A stretch of DNA of 64,000 nucleotides, taken from Desertivirga arenae. Its GTDB lineage: Bacteria > Bacteroidota > Bacteroidia > Sphingobacteriales > Sphingobacteriaceae. Positions 1 to 7,147 of this stretch are shown here, piece by piece. The stretch covers positions 1 to 64,000 of the forward strand of contig NZ_JAFEWE010000007.1 of assembly GCF_017355785.1 (NCBI RefSeq), written 5' to 3'. The notes beneath the pieces were generated by a model. The model searched no databases. It was not told the DNA's origin and saw only the letters and a program-made list of their open reading frames with translations. The position numbers were made by a program, and so were the translations under genes. The number at the start of each line of letters is the position of its first letter. The first letter of the stretch is position 1.

Positions 1-102
1 TACCAGTGGTTAAAATACGCCTTGGAGAATATCATGACGATCAACCATAAGAATATCAGAGATCTCTATCCACAAAACTTTAAGAAATTAGTGGAGCTTT
101 AA
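1..102 (+). CDS. IS66-family transposase, C-terminal end (partial)
   Basis: The first 33 codons are open from the window edge to a TAA at 100-102. The peptide (WLKYALENI, then NIRDLYPQNF) resembles the C-terminal segment that closes IS66-family transposases (TnpC), where a WL..vL.. motif is followed by a short L-P-x-N/x tail. Only this tail is visible, so the catalytic DDE residues and the accessory orfs lie outside the window. A likely right terminal repeat follows directly. It is read as the right end of an IS66 element; the family call rests on a short segment. Confidence 0.6.
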   Translation, partial: YQWLKYALENIMTINHKNIRDLYPQNFKKLVEL

Positions 103-127
103 AAGACGTGCTTGGTCGGGCGAATAC
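103..127 (+). repeat. probable right terminal inverted repeat of the IS66 element
   Basis: Directly after the transposase stop the sequence runs through GACGTGCTTGGTCGGGCG to GAATAC. Read from the outside this gives GTATTCGCCCGACC, compatible with IS66 ends, which commonly begin with GTA. The left end is outside the window, so the repeat cannot be matched to its partner and the boundary at 127 is an estimate. Confidence 0.35.
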
Positions 128-414
128 AGCTAGTAGATAGATTAGGGCATAAGTATAAAATAAATAAAGCTTTTAAAGTTAAGTATCTTGGATTGTGGGG
201 ATTAAATCCCCTTTTAAAAGGACGACAAATTCTTATTGACTTTGAATACGATCCAGAAATACAAAGTGTGTCATTGGATGATTTTAAAGAAGAAATCATT
301 AAAAGGCTGGAAAAGAAAAAGAGGTTTTGGGAGACAAGTTGGAATGTTGAAGAATTAAAGCAAAAAGTGTTTAATAGTCCAACCTTTAGTGGAATAGCAG
401 AGCTTCTGAAATAG
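112..414 (+). CDS. hypothetical protein, probably 5'-truncated by the IS66 element
   Basis: The frame is open from just after the transposase stop to 414. The only start available is a TTG at 112, which would lie inside the putative IS66 terminal repeat, so the first residues are probably IS-derived. The body has a basic start, a hydrophobic LGLWGLNPLL patch, an acidic stretch around ILIDFEYDPE and a charged coiled C-terminus ending in IAELLK. The family is not recognised. It looks like the 3' part of a gene whose beginning was displaced by the insertion, and expression is doubtful. A strong hairpin follows 27 bases after the stop. Confidence 0.4.
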   Translation: MVGRIQLVDRLGHKYKINKAFKVKYLGLWGLNPLLKGRQILIDFEYDPEIQSVSLDDFKEEIIKRLEKKKRFWETSWNVEELKQKVFNSPTFSGIAELLK

Positions 415-440
415 TTTTATACATTCATTAGAGTCTAGAT

Positions 441-492
441 CTAAAACGAACAAAGCCAATTTCTTAATTGAATCGGGCTTTGTTCGTTTTAG
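441..492. terminator. strong bidirectional hairpin terminator
   Basis: A perfect 17-base inverted repeat (arms 441-457 and 476-492, core AACGAACAAAGCC / GGCTTTGTTCGTT) encloses an 18-base loop. Each arm carries A/T runs that would give a U-tract in either direction. It lies between the truncated plus-strand gene and the minus-strand regulator remnant, so it suits both as a transcription terminator. Confidence 0.75.
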
Positions 493-507
493 AAGCTTTC
501 AAGAATC

Positions 508-675
508 TTATATTAGGTTAATCTTACTAGCTTTAATAAAGTGGTCAACGGTAGTAAGGAGAAATTCTTTTTCTTGTTCAGGCAAAACGGCAATATCCTT
601 AAAACGTTGGAGCATCTTAGGGTCTTTGAATAAATCAATTAGTTTAAATATGGCGCTTTTTGGGGCAGGTTTAAA
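508..675 (-). pseudogene. remnant of an XRE-type helix-turn-helix regulator, C-terminal tail
   Basis: On the minus strand an open stretch of about 55 codons ends at a TAA (508-510) and is bounded upstream by an in-frame TGA (676-678). The peptide contains APKSAIFKLIDLFKD, MLQRFKDIAVLPEQE and TVDHFIKASK. This resembles the tail that follows the HTH domain in many Bacteroidota XRE-family regulators (FK.I..LPE.. ...TVD.FI). No HTH or start codon is left. It is called a decayed fragment, and the family assignment rests on pattern memory only. Confidence 0.4.
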
Positions 676-784
676 TCAGGTGTCAAGATGGGACGGAGGT
701 ATAGCAAATTTCAAAGGATGGTTTGATCAGAAACGTGATAATGAAATGATAATCAAGGGTTATAACATGAAGTTTAAATACTAG
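650..784 (+). other. 44-codon open fragment, possible displaced C-terminal cassette
   Basis: An ATG at 650 opens 44 codons that end at a TAG (782-784), three bases before the start of the next lipoprotein gene. The peptide is glycine- and tryptophan-containing (GAGLNQVSRWDGG, FKGWFDQKRD) and has no signal peptide. It overlaps the minus-strand XRE remnant by a few codons. Its position directly before a small lipoprotein would suit the truncated end of a polymorphic-toxin tip followed by its immunity gene, but nothing in the sequence proves that. It may be non-coding. Confidence 0.25.
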
Positions 785-787
785 GAA

Positions 788-1309
788 ATGAAATTTTGGA
801 AACTTTTTGCATTTGTAACAATTCTTTCATCTATCTACTCCTGTTATAAAAATCCTCCGGAAAGAAATAAGATTGTTTTTGAAGATGAAATTAAGAATGT
901 ACAAGATTCTTTATTAATGATGAAAGCATTGTTAATAAAGCTTCCTAAAAGAAGTGATATTCTTAATATAAATTATAATATTAAAGATGGTAAATTGTAC
1001 GTAAACGATAGTTTGTTAAATTTTGATTATAGAGATGCTCTGGGAAATCTAACTGCTTTTGAAAAACGACGCTTCATTATGCTTTCATTTTACTTAAATA
1101 AAAGACATATTTCATCTGGTTATTTTGATGAAGGATCTAATATATGGCGTTTTATATATCGGGATCTTCCGGATATTACCTATAATGATTCAAGGAATAT
1201 TGTTTTACTTACAAATGAGCTAGCTAATTCTATTATATCAACAGATACTATTTTAGACCAGAAAGGTGAACTTTATTTATTAGCCCCAAAAGATGCCAAA
1301 ATCCGATAG
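788..1309 (+). CDS. putative lipoprotein, unrecognised family
   Basis: This 173-residue protein starts MKFWKLFAFV and has a lipoprotein signal peptide ending in a lipobox-like IYSC (Cys19), so it should be lipid-anchored. The mature part is rich in Asn, Asp, Ile and Leu, with no recognised domain, and contains KRRFIMLSFYLNKR and an IWRFIYRD segment. It is AT-rich like its neighbours and follows the preceding 44-codon fragment by three bases. In this kind of gene-poor accessory zone such proteins are sometimes immunity or surface proteins, but no function can be assigned. Confidence 0.65.
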   Translation: MKFWKLFAFVTILSSIYSCYKNPPERNKIVFEDEIKNVQDSLLMMKALLIKLPKRSDILNINYNIKDGKLYVNDSLLNFDYRDALGNLTAFEKRRFIMLSFYLNKRHISSGYFDEGSNIWRFIYRDLPDITYNDSRNIVLLTNELANSIISTDTILDQKGELYLLAPKDAKIR

Positions 1310-1313
1310 ATAA

Positions 1314-1613
1314 AGGAGTGTCCCGATAGCGAGCGCCAAAAATATAATCAGTGATTGTGAAATACTAACGCCAGTTACTAAAGACGGATCATCCTACATC
1401 CAGATATCTAATTTGGGTATAAACTATTATACTAGTGAAAGTCTTCAACGAATTGCAAACAAATGGGCGGCGAAGGAATATAAGGCCTACGAACCCTCAG
1501 ATAAGTTATACTTGATGAAAGCTCTGGATTTCTATAACAGCAAGGAGTTGAATAATTACATTGATTCAATAAGGAAGATTGAGTATGGTAAACTGTGGGA
1601 GGCTTCAGATTAA
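1314..1613 (+). pseudogene. 5'-truncated fragment of an unrecognised gene
   Basis: The frame is open from 1314, just after an in-frame TAA at 1311-1313, to a stop at 1611-1613, but has no ATG. The first usable start is a TTG at 1413 (66 codons). The codons upstream of it also read like protein (KNIISDCEILTPVTKDG), which suggests that the true N-terminus has been lost. The C-terminal part is helical and charged (WAAKEYKAYEPSDKLY). It is not recognised and is probably a relic. Confidence 0.4.
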
Positions 1614-1680
1614 TCTAGCTGCCTACGGGAATCAATATAGGCAAAAGCTTCGCGGCAGCAAGAAGTTTTAATGTAAGAAA

Positions 1681-2157
1681 ATGATGCAAGTTATGAAACA
1701 CAAAGCTCTAATTTTAATAGGCTTTTCAGTGCTGGTAGCAGTAAGGGGTATTTGCCAGGACAGGGTGCCTTATTACAAAAGACTTCCGAAAGCAAACTAT
1801 TCAGTTGTGAATGAAGCTGGAGAAAAACTGGATGCTCTTGTTTTTCAAAATGATAAGACAATTAAGCAGGAAAAAGCAAAGGAGCTTTTTGTCTACTTTA
1901 AGACTGATCCTAAACCAATTGTAATAGTAATTGCAATTCCTCCTAGGTTGATCGGTATCCCGGAAAGAAGCAGCACGATGAAAATTGTTAAAGATCAATT
2001 GCTTATCCTGCGCGAGTCTCTAGTGTTTACACCTGTAAACGTGGGCATTGAAAAGATGCTTAATGAGTATACCATTGCGGATGACCTTATTTCCTTTGAT
2101 GCTTTCGCTGAGTTAAAATCATTCGGAAGGAAAATTTTTGTCAAAAAAACTGGATAG
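1681..2157 (+). CDS. putative secreted protein, unrecognised
   Basis: This 158-residue protein has an N-terminal signal peptide (hydrophobic ALILIGFSVLVAV, cleavage likely before QDR). A second Met at codon 5 (1693) is an equally good start. The mature part has a short beta-rich core (PIVIVIAIPPRLIG) and an ISFDAFAELKSFG segment near the end. There is no known domain. It is followed after 15 bases by a membrane protein on the same strand, so the two may be cotranscribed. Confidence 0.6.
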   Translation: MMQVMKHKALILIGFSVLVAVRGICQDRVPYYKRLPKANYSVVNEAGEKLDALVFQNDKTIKQEKAKELFVYFKTDPKPIVIVIAIPPRLIGIPERSSTMKIVKDQLLILRESLVFTPVNVGIEKMLNEYTIADDLISFDAFAELKSFGRKIFVKKTG

Positions 2158-2172
2158 GAATAATCATTTGCT

Positions 2173-2634
2173 ATGTTTTTTAATATGGAGTACTATTCGG
2201 GGGATAAGTGCCATTTAGTTACTTACAACAGGCAGAATTTCCCAATTGCCACAAGTATAATTTGGGGTTATTGCTGCTTTTTCTTATACTTTTATGCTTT
2301 AAAATCAAAGCCGATGTCAGCAATTATTAAAAAGTTAAGTAATGCGGAGATAGTGTTTCTTATCTATTATATCCTCTGGTGGCTTTACCTGGTGTATTGG
2401 ATTAATTCAGAAAAGTACGATAATAACCCAGCAGGGGGAATAGCTTCTGTGGGTATGGGTTTCCTAACCTTTTCTATTTTCCTTTTATACCTCATTTCCT
2501 TCTCCATTGCGGCCATTGTATCCAGGAAAAAGCGATTCTTATATCTATTGATCATCCTATTTCTTTTTTTGCCAATAGCAGTATCTTTTTTGATTGCTAC
2601 TATAGCTAGTCCTAATATTTTATCTCTAAAGTGA
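2173..2634 (+). CDS. small membrane protein, unrecognised
   Basis: The protein is 153 residues with three or four hydrophobic helices: around residues 30-45, 54-73 (IVFLIYYILWWLYLVYWI), 90-115 and 120-145. An internal ATG at 2314 (MSAIIKKLS) may be the true start. It would give a 106-residue three-helix protein, and the sequence just upstream of it is part of a duplicated segment found again at 4647-4754. No family is recognised. The next gene starts eight bases downstream, so these two are probably one transcript. Confidence 0.6.
   Translation: MFFNMEYYSGDKCHLVTYNRQNFPIATSIIWGYCCFFLYFYALKSKPMSAIIKKLSNAEIVFLIYYILWWLYLVYWINSEKYDNNPAGGIASVGMGFLTFSIFLLYLISFSIAAIVSRKKRFLYLLIILFLFLPIAVSFLIATIASPNILSLK
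2231..2339 (+). repeat. direct repeat, copy A (109 bases)
   Basis: This segment, from GGCAGAATTTCCCAATTG to TTAAAAAGTTAAG, recurs in the same orientation at 4647-4754 with about nine in ten bases matching by eye, one single-base indel and a few substitutions. Here it spans the start region of the small membrane protein gene, including the internal ATG at 2314. Confidence 0.85.
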
Positions 2635-2641
2635 AAGTAAG

Positions 2642-3367
2642 ATGGATAAAATAATCGACTGGGAGGCGCAATATGATTTTGATTTTATTATCCCCCAAAG
2701 TTTCAATGAATATAAAGCTTGTAATATAATTAATCAGGGCAAAGAGCTCAGACCTTTAAAAAAGGAAGATTTAATTTTTTTGATAAAAAGTCTTCCTCAA
2801 GATCGAAATGAACTGGTAGCTAAACCTGACGAAGTTGTCAGTCTTTTTTTTGGAAGTGATAAACAGACTTTTATTCAAAATGAAGATTCTGATTTTGAAT
2901 ATACATACGAAATTCTCTCATCTGCATTGAAGGATTTGGAAAGTAACGAATTCCTCGATCCGTCTTCTGAAGTTTTTATAAGGGTTCTTTATTTTCGAAA
3001 ATTAACCACCTTGTTTAGCCAGGGATGGTACCTTTCAAAGAGAGTTAATTTCTCCAGGGAAATACTTTCAGACCAATTGCGAAGGTTTGGAGAGATACTT
3101 TATAATGAAGAATATATCTCTACAAGTAAAACACTTTATAAGGTAGACATTATCAATCGGTTTGATGAATCATCGGTGTCGATTGAATCCCTGATTGGAA
3201 ATGATTATTTACATTATGACTTTTATGCTTGTGAAAAAAAGCTTTTAGCTTCAATACTTTCTGAAGGAAACCATACTGCTCATTCTATCGATAATGAGTT
3301 TCGTTTAATTAGACCCTTACTCTCACAGGCCGAAGAGGGGAAGCTCCTTTTTTGTCTTTTTAAATAG
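2642..3367 (+). CDS. hypothetical cytoplasmic protein
   Basis: This 241-residue, acidic protein has no signal peptide or membrane segment. It begins MDKIIDWEAQYDF and contains a conserved-looking W-Y pair early and a C-terminal helical part (LRRFGEILYNEEY, RLIRPLLSQAEEG). No family is recognised. It lies eight bases after the small membrane protein gene and is probably cotranscribed with it. In similar small-gene islands such proteins can be SMI1/KNR4- or Imm-like immunity proteins, but the diagnostic motifs are not clear here. Confidence 0.6.
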   Translation: MDKIIDWEAQYDFDFIIPQSFNEYKACNIINQGKELRPLKKEDLIFLIKSLPQDRNELVAKPDEVVSLFFGSDKQTFIQNEDSDFEYTYEILSSALKDLESNEFLDPSSEVFIRVLYFRKLTTLFSQGWYLSKRVNFSREILSDQLRRFGEILYNEEYISTSKTLYKVDIINRFDESSVSIESLIGNDYLHYDFYACEKKLLASILSEGNHTAHSIDNEFRLIRPLLSQAEEGKLLFCLFK

Positions 3368-3461
3368 ATACGTCCTTTGTTGTAAATGGACGAAAAAATG
3401 CAATTTCTGGAATCAGGGACTTTAATAGCCCGCTAAACCTTTAAGGAAATAAACCAGCCAA

Positions 3462-3941
3462 GTGAAAAAAATAAAAAGTTGGATGCTCTTGATCGTAACA
3501 TTCGCTTTTACCAATGTCCAATGTGAAAAAAGCAGTGTGGAAAAAAAAGATAAGCTACCCGCCCAAACGCAGGAAGGTAAAAATACTTTTGGATGTTTGG
3601 TAGATGGGAGAGTATGGATCCCGGAAGCTTCAACCATTTACCCTGCAGTATTTACTTCTGTAGTTGACAATCTAGTAAGTCTTGCCGCATTTAAAGATAA
3701 AGAATCCATTGTGTTGAGAATTGATAATTTAGCCAAACCTGGAATCTATCATTTAAGTGATGCTGCAAATGAATTCACTATTGGTGGGGTAGAATATTTG
3801 TTAAAAGAAGGAGAGCTAATCATTACCAATATAGATCGGCAACGGCGTATTATTTCAGGGCGATTTAATGCCACTGGAGAAAATGGTGGTAAGCAAGTTG
3901 TCTTAAGTGAAGGTCGTTTTGATTTAGCATATCATGAATAG
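3462..3941 (+). CDS. lipoprotein of the DUF6252-like type
   Basis: The start is a GTG at 3462. The product has 159 residues with a signal peptide and lipobox-like NVQC (Cys22). After a polar linker comes FGCLVDGRVWIP, the typical opening of small Bacteroidota lipoproteins with a single beta-sandwich domain. The end (GRFNATGENGGKQVVLSEGRFDL) is also typical, where a G.F..t..d..G..i.lt.GrFd.. pattern closes the domain. The family name is from memory. The last 87 bases recur at 4759-4845, and a shorter version of the tail recurs at 36181-36234. Confidence 0.6.
   Translation: MKKIKSWMLLIVTFAFTNVQCEKSSVEKKDKLPAQTQEGKNTFGCLVDGRVWIPEASTIYPAVFTSVVDNLVSLAAFKDKESIVLRIDNLAKPGIYHLSDAANEFTIGGVEYLLKEGELIITNIDRQRRIISGRFNATGENGGKQVVLSEGRFDLAYHE
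3855..3941 (+). repeat. second direct repeat, copy A (87 bases, lipoprotein 3' end)
   Basis: This is the last 87 bases of the lipoprotein gene, up to and including its TAG. The same length recurs at 4759-4845 with the same reading frame and stop codon. The conserved core AGTGAAGGTCGTTTT is identical in both, and the peptide ends SEGRFDLAYHE here and SEGRFNLKYHE there. Confidence 0.8.
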
Positions 3942-3958
3942 TAATGGTTTTTTCCTTT

Positions 3959-4585
3959 CTATTCCTTTCCAGATTTATGAAAATTTATCTTTCGCTTATT
4001 TGAGTTGTAATTGTTTTCATAAAAATGGTAATGCGAATAAAATACATGGTCGAATAGGGTATGGCCATATTTTCGGAATTCAAAAGCGCCTGTAGTTTTT
4101 AACTTTCTATAAATATCAAGGAGTTTTTGGATGATTAATTCCTCATCTTTCTTTTCACAACGCAATCCAAATAGGAACATGTCGTTCTGGTCGGTGGGAT
4201 CCTTATCCAGATCAAAATAAGCAAAAACCTGAATATCATTCGCACTATGAAAAACCTCTACATCCGAATTGTGGAGATCTTCAAATTGCTTTATTAAAAG
4301 CTCCCTGTCTGCAGTAATGCTAAGAAGCGCGAGGGTGTCGAAAATCTCATTCCCATTAAAATCGGTTTCCCAATCACTGTCTTCAATATTCAAAAGTTCC
4401 GGCAGGCAGGCGGCAAAAGTGAATTCTACATAACCAACATGCGATCGCGGAGCCCTAGTCTTCTGGGGAATATCTGGATTAATTTCAGACTGCGTAAATG
4501 CTTCTTTTTCCTCCCCGACAGCGTTTTCCTCTCGTTCCCTTTCTGAAGATTTTATACTGGAGAAGATCCTTCCAAAAATGTTCAT
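3959..4585 (-). CDS. hypothetical protein
   Basis: The start is set at 4585 (MNIFGRIFSSIKSS). A longer frame reaches 4738 but would run through the duplicated segment on the other strand. The product has 208 residues: a Lys/Glu-rich N-terminal linker, then a compact domain with FTFAACLPELLNIEDSDWE, QVFAYFDLDKDPTDQ and a His/Tyr-rich end (YSHYHFYENNYN). There is no signal peptide and the family is not recognised. It is the only minus-strand gene in this small-gene island. Confidence 0.6.
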   Translation of the reverse strand: MNIFGRIFSSIKSSEREREENAVGEEKEAFTQSEINPDIPQKTRAPRSHVGYVEFTFAACLPELLNIEDSDWETDFNGNEIFDTLALLSITADRELLIKQFEDLHNSDVEVFHSANDIQVFAYFDLDKDPTDQNDMFLFGLRCEKKDEELIIQKLLDIYRKLKTTGAFEFRKYGHTLFDHVFYSHYHFYENNYNSNKRKINFHKSGKE

Positions 4586-4646
4586 AGGCCAGATTTTGGT
4601 TTTACCAAACAAGGTAAGAACTTTATGGAGCGATGCGAAAATCAAG

Positions 4647-4845
4647 GGCAGAATTTCCCAATTGCATAAGTATAATCTTGGGTTATCGCTGCTTTTTCTT
4701 ATACTTATGTGCTTCAAAATCAAAGCCGATGTCAGCAATTATTAAAAAGTTAAGCATCTCTGTTCAATTTAATGCAAGAGGCCAAAATGATGGTAAAAAG
4801 GTTATATTAAGTGAAGGTCGTTTTAATCTTAAATATCATGAATAG
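4647..4845 (+). pseudogene. chimeric scar made of two duplicated gene fragments
   Basis: Bases 4647-4754 copy 2231-2339 (start region of the small membrane protein) and bases 4759-4845 copy 3855-3941 (end of the DUF6252-like lipoprotein), with only four bases between them. The frame runs through the junction from MSAIIKKLS to SEGRFNLKYHE. The simplest explanation is a tandem duplication of the 2.2-3.9 kb block followed by a deletion of its middle in the second copy. The short fusion peptide is unlikely to be functional. Confidence 0.7.
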
Positions 4846-4875
4846 TAGTGCCATACTTATTAAAGATCAACTCAC

Positions 4876-5367
4876 ATGAAAATCTTATCAATACTCTTAG
4901 TATTTCTGATAAACTTTTTTCTTCAAGTTACCAAGCCCTGTAAAGTAGAGACCATCTTTGAGTTAGGTGAAAAGTGTTATTCTACTACAGATTACAAATG
5001 GATTAGAATGACACATTTTAATCGTGGAAGCAAGGTTGCAACAATTCCTGCTGAATGGCAACAATCTACCTATGATGGCGACGCAGAAGCAGTTGTTGAG
5101 ATTCAAAAACAAAACAAAGCTGGTAGGTATGAGAAATTGCAGCTTCAAGATATAGATGTCGACTATATGGTTGGAGATAGAAAATTAACGTCTTTGAAAC
5201 CTGGAGATAAATCGAAGCAAGAATTAGACTTTGGGATGTTATATGACCTGACTGTCGCGGGGAATTATAAGGTTAGAGTCTGTATACCTATGCAGAAATT
5301 TAACGCTGATTGCTGCTCTAATTATTCTTCATGGATGTACTTTCGAATTTCAGATAATTGTAGATAG
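4876..5367 (+). CDS. putative secreted Cys-rich protein
   Basis: The 163-residue product has an N-terminal hydrophobic stretch (ILSILLVFLINFFLQV) that acts as a signal peptide or anchor. The exported part has several cysteines (two near residues 22 and 34, a VRVC, then DCCSNYSSW and a final NC), consistent with disulphides in the periplasm or outside. A beta-sandwich is suggested by YDLTVAGNYKVRVCIP. The family is not recognised. It is the last gene of the small-gene island; about 230 bases without a gene follow. Confidence 0.6.
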   Translation: MKILSILLVFLINFFLQVTKPCKVETIFELGEKCYSTTDYKWIRMTHFNRGSKVATIPAEWQQSTYDGDAEAVVEIQKQNKAGRYEKLQLQDIDVDYMVGDRKLTSLKPGDKSKQELDFGMLYDLTVAGNYKVRVCIPMQKFNADCCSNYSSWMYFRISDNCR

Positions 5368-5601
5368 TGTGTTTGAGGTAGGCATTTAATAGTTCTTCCT
5401 CTACATGTCTGTGCTTCTTTTTTCTCATATACCTATGAGATGTACTAAATGGCTTATATTTATTTGATCTCTGAGATAACTTGTGGTGTTCTTTGTATTT
5501 AATATTTATTTTTTTTGTTAAAATAATTACAAAAAAGTGATTTAGGTCCTATTTTTTTCTTTCATGACTGTCTAAATTTAATAAAAACAAAAATTAAGAC
5601 A

Positions 5602-6228
5602 ATGGTTAATCAAGAAATTGCGAAAAAAACGATCTTGGAGGCTGCAAGGACTCTAATTAAAAAGTTTGGTTGGAAGAAATTAACGGTTGCGATGCTGTTA
5701 GCGGAGGCAAACGTTAGTGATTCAGCTTTTAAAACTTGTTTTGATGACTTGGATGAGCTTAAAATGGCATATATCCAAAGTCAGGATTTCTGGTTTAAGC
5801 AACTTGGAAAATTGAGTAAGCCTGAATTCAATATTAACTCAAGCAAAGAGGTAAAGGAATTCGTGAGATCATTGATGGTTGAACGGGTCAATTTTATTTT
5901 TGAAAGTGAAGAATGGCGCGACATTCTTCAGGAACAGTTACGTACTAATGACCCCTTATTTAGTATTGTTGATGAGACGAGAGAAAAAGCATTATCCATG
6001 CTGCTGAACATTGTAAACCCATTTTTTCCAAATTCGGATTGTGGAATTGGAGTTGCTATGGCTATACTATTTGGCTCAATAGATTACTTCAGCCTTCCAG
6101 GAGCTCCTCATAGTATTCTTGGTTTTGATCCCGACAGCCAGACGCCAGAACATCGGCAGCAATTAATAAAAACAATTGATTTAGTAATAGAAGGAGCGTT
6201 TTCACAAAGTCCGGAATTAGTTAATTGA
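5602..6228 (+). CDS. TetR-family transcriptional regulator
   Basis: The 208-residue length is typical of TetR proteins. The N-terminal helix-turn-helix is readable: ILEAARTLIKKFGWKKLTVAMLLAEANVS (residues 11-39), then a degenerate recognition helix DSAFKTCFDDLDELK where the family usually has Y.hF..KeeL. The C-terminal half is an all-helical ligand-binding domain with no obvious effector. It is followed by a clear terminator and stands alone, so its target is unknown. The altered recognition helix makes it a divergent member. Confidence 0.8.
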   Translation: MVNQEIAKKTILEAARTLIKKFGWKKLTVAMLLAEANVSDSAFKTCFDDLDELKMAYIQSQDFWFKQLGKLSKPEFNINSSKEVKEFVRSLMVERVNFIFESEEWRDILQEQLRTNDPLFSIVDETREKALSMLLNIVNPFFPNSDCGIGVAMAILFGSIDYFSLPGAPHSILGFDPDSQTPEHRQQLIKTIDLVIEGAFSQSPELVN

Positions 6229-6321
6229 CCAAATCTAGTCTTAGAGTAAGCGATGCAAAGCTCAGCTAATAGTCGCTATAATAGGTCGAGATATATCTTT
6301 AATTAGGAGAGATGATAGATG

Positions 6322-6356
6322 AAAGCCGTTCTAATTAAGTTCGGCTTTTGTGTTTT
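6322..6356 (+). terminator. rho-independent terminator after the TetR gene
   Basis: The inverted repeat AAAGCCG (6322-6328) and CGGCTTT (6342-6348) is followed by TTGTGTTTT. It lies about 95 bases after the TetR stop and just before the next gene. Confidence 0.6.
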
Positions 6357-6419
6357 AAATCATTTTTCTTGTTCTGTTTAGCCTTTAAATTAAGCTTCTA
6401 TTATTTAAACCTTTGGAAC

Positions 6420-6845
6420 ATGGACAACCTACCCGAAAATGGAAATTTTGTCGATACTATTTTATCAGATCTTGAGGCTGAGCAATACGTCAAGGCTTTT
6501 TGGCGGGAGCCTACAGATGAGGAATTGAAAGAGTTGGCACTGCATATGGCTACAGATTACGTTAAAGGGATGAGTAATTATATGGAACCTGAGATGGACG
6601 ATGTCGAAAAGATTCTAATGTTGGAAGAACAGAAGCAGAAGAACCTGAAAGAGCTCAAGGTCTTAACGAGAGTAATGGAGATGCCAGGGGTAAATGCTAT
6701 AGTGTTTTATACCCTGGCCTTTTGTTTTTCTAGAACTCGAAAAGACAATAAGATCTGGTTTGGGGACGGTTTTATACGATATATTAAGCGAGATGGAGTT
6801 TTGTGGTGGCACGATGAAGAGAAGGATGTTTTGTTTGAGTTTTAA
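6420..6845 (+). CDS. hypothetical acidic protein
   Basis: The start is the ATG at 6420 (MDNLPENGNF). A frame opening with TTG at 6348 would overlap the terminator and adds an implausible hydrophobic leader. The product has 141 residues: an acidic helical N-terminal half (EEQKQKNLKELKVLTRVME) and an aromatic C-terminal half (IWFGDGFIRYIKRDGVLWWHDEE). No family is recognised. The gene ends abruptly where a HipA remnant begins, so the junction may be recombinational. Confidence 0.5.
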   Translation: MDNLPENGNFVDTILSDLEAEQYVKAFWREPTDEELKELALHMATDYVKGMSNYMEPEMDDVEKILMLEEQKQKNLKELKVLTRVMEMPGVNAIVFYTLAFCFSRTRKDNKIWFGDGFIRYIKRDGVLWWHDEEKDVLFEF

Positions 6846-6847
6846 AA

Positions 6848-7091
6848 AGCATTTTAACCCAGCATGATGATGGCACATTTGAATATCAGTATCATCAGAC
6901 ATGGATAGAAGACAACTCGAAACCAGCTATCAGTTTAACTTTACCTAAAAGTATCGAGGCCTATAAATCACCATACCTATCCCCTTTTTTACAATATGTT
7001 ACCAGAGGGGTCAAATAAATAGGTGGTCTGTAAAAATAAACGATTAGACGGAGACGATTATTTCGGTTTGTTACTCTCCATATTAAAATAG
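6848..7091 (+). pseudogene. HipA-like toxin kinase N-terminal remnant, frameshifted
   Basis: Two overlapping frames together give the HipA N-terminal domain. The first frame (from 6848) reads DDGTFEYQY, PAISLTLPKSIEAYKSPYLSPF. The second (6981-7091) reads LFYNMLPEGSNK, stop, VVCKNKRLDGDDYFGLLLS. The known family pattern is AISLTLP.r...y.s..LfpFF.n.LPEG....... ...D.dDdFGLL. The frame changes at a C/T homopolymer at 6981-6990, and an in-frame TAG interrupts the domain. The N-terminal start and the whole kinase domain are missing. It is a dead fragment of a HipBA-type locus. Confidence 0.7.
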
Positions 7092-7147
7092 GAAGCCTGG
7101 CTAATCTAAGCCTGGCTTTGAACTTTTAAAGCTTCACCTATTATTTT

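Noticed and set aside
4586-4738. 51-codon N-terminal extension of the minus-strand hypothetical gene
   Set aside because: The extension is the reverse reading of the duplicated scar and lacks protein-like composition; the ATG at 4585 fits better.
6348-6419. Longer start (TTG) for the hypothetical gene at 6420
   Set aside because: It would begin inside the terminator hairpin and add a hydrophobic leader out of keeping with the acidic protein.
7092-7126. Repeated AGCCTGGCT motif as a terminator for the HD-domain gene
   Set aside because: The two copies are direct repeats, each nearly self-symmetric, and give no clean long stem with a T-run.
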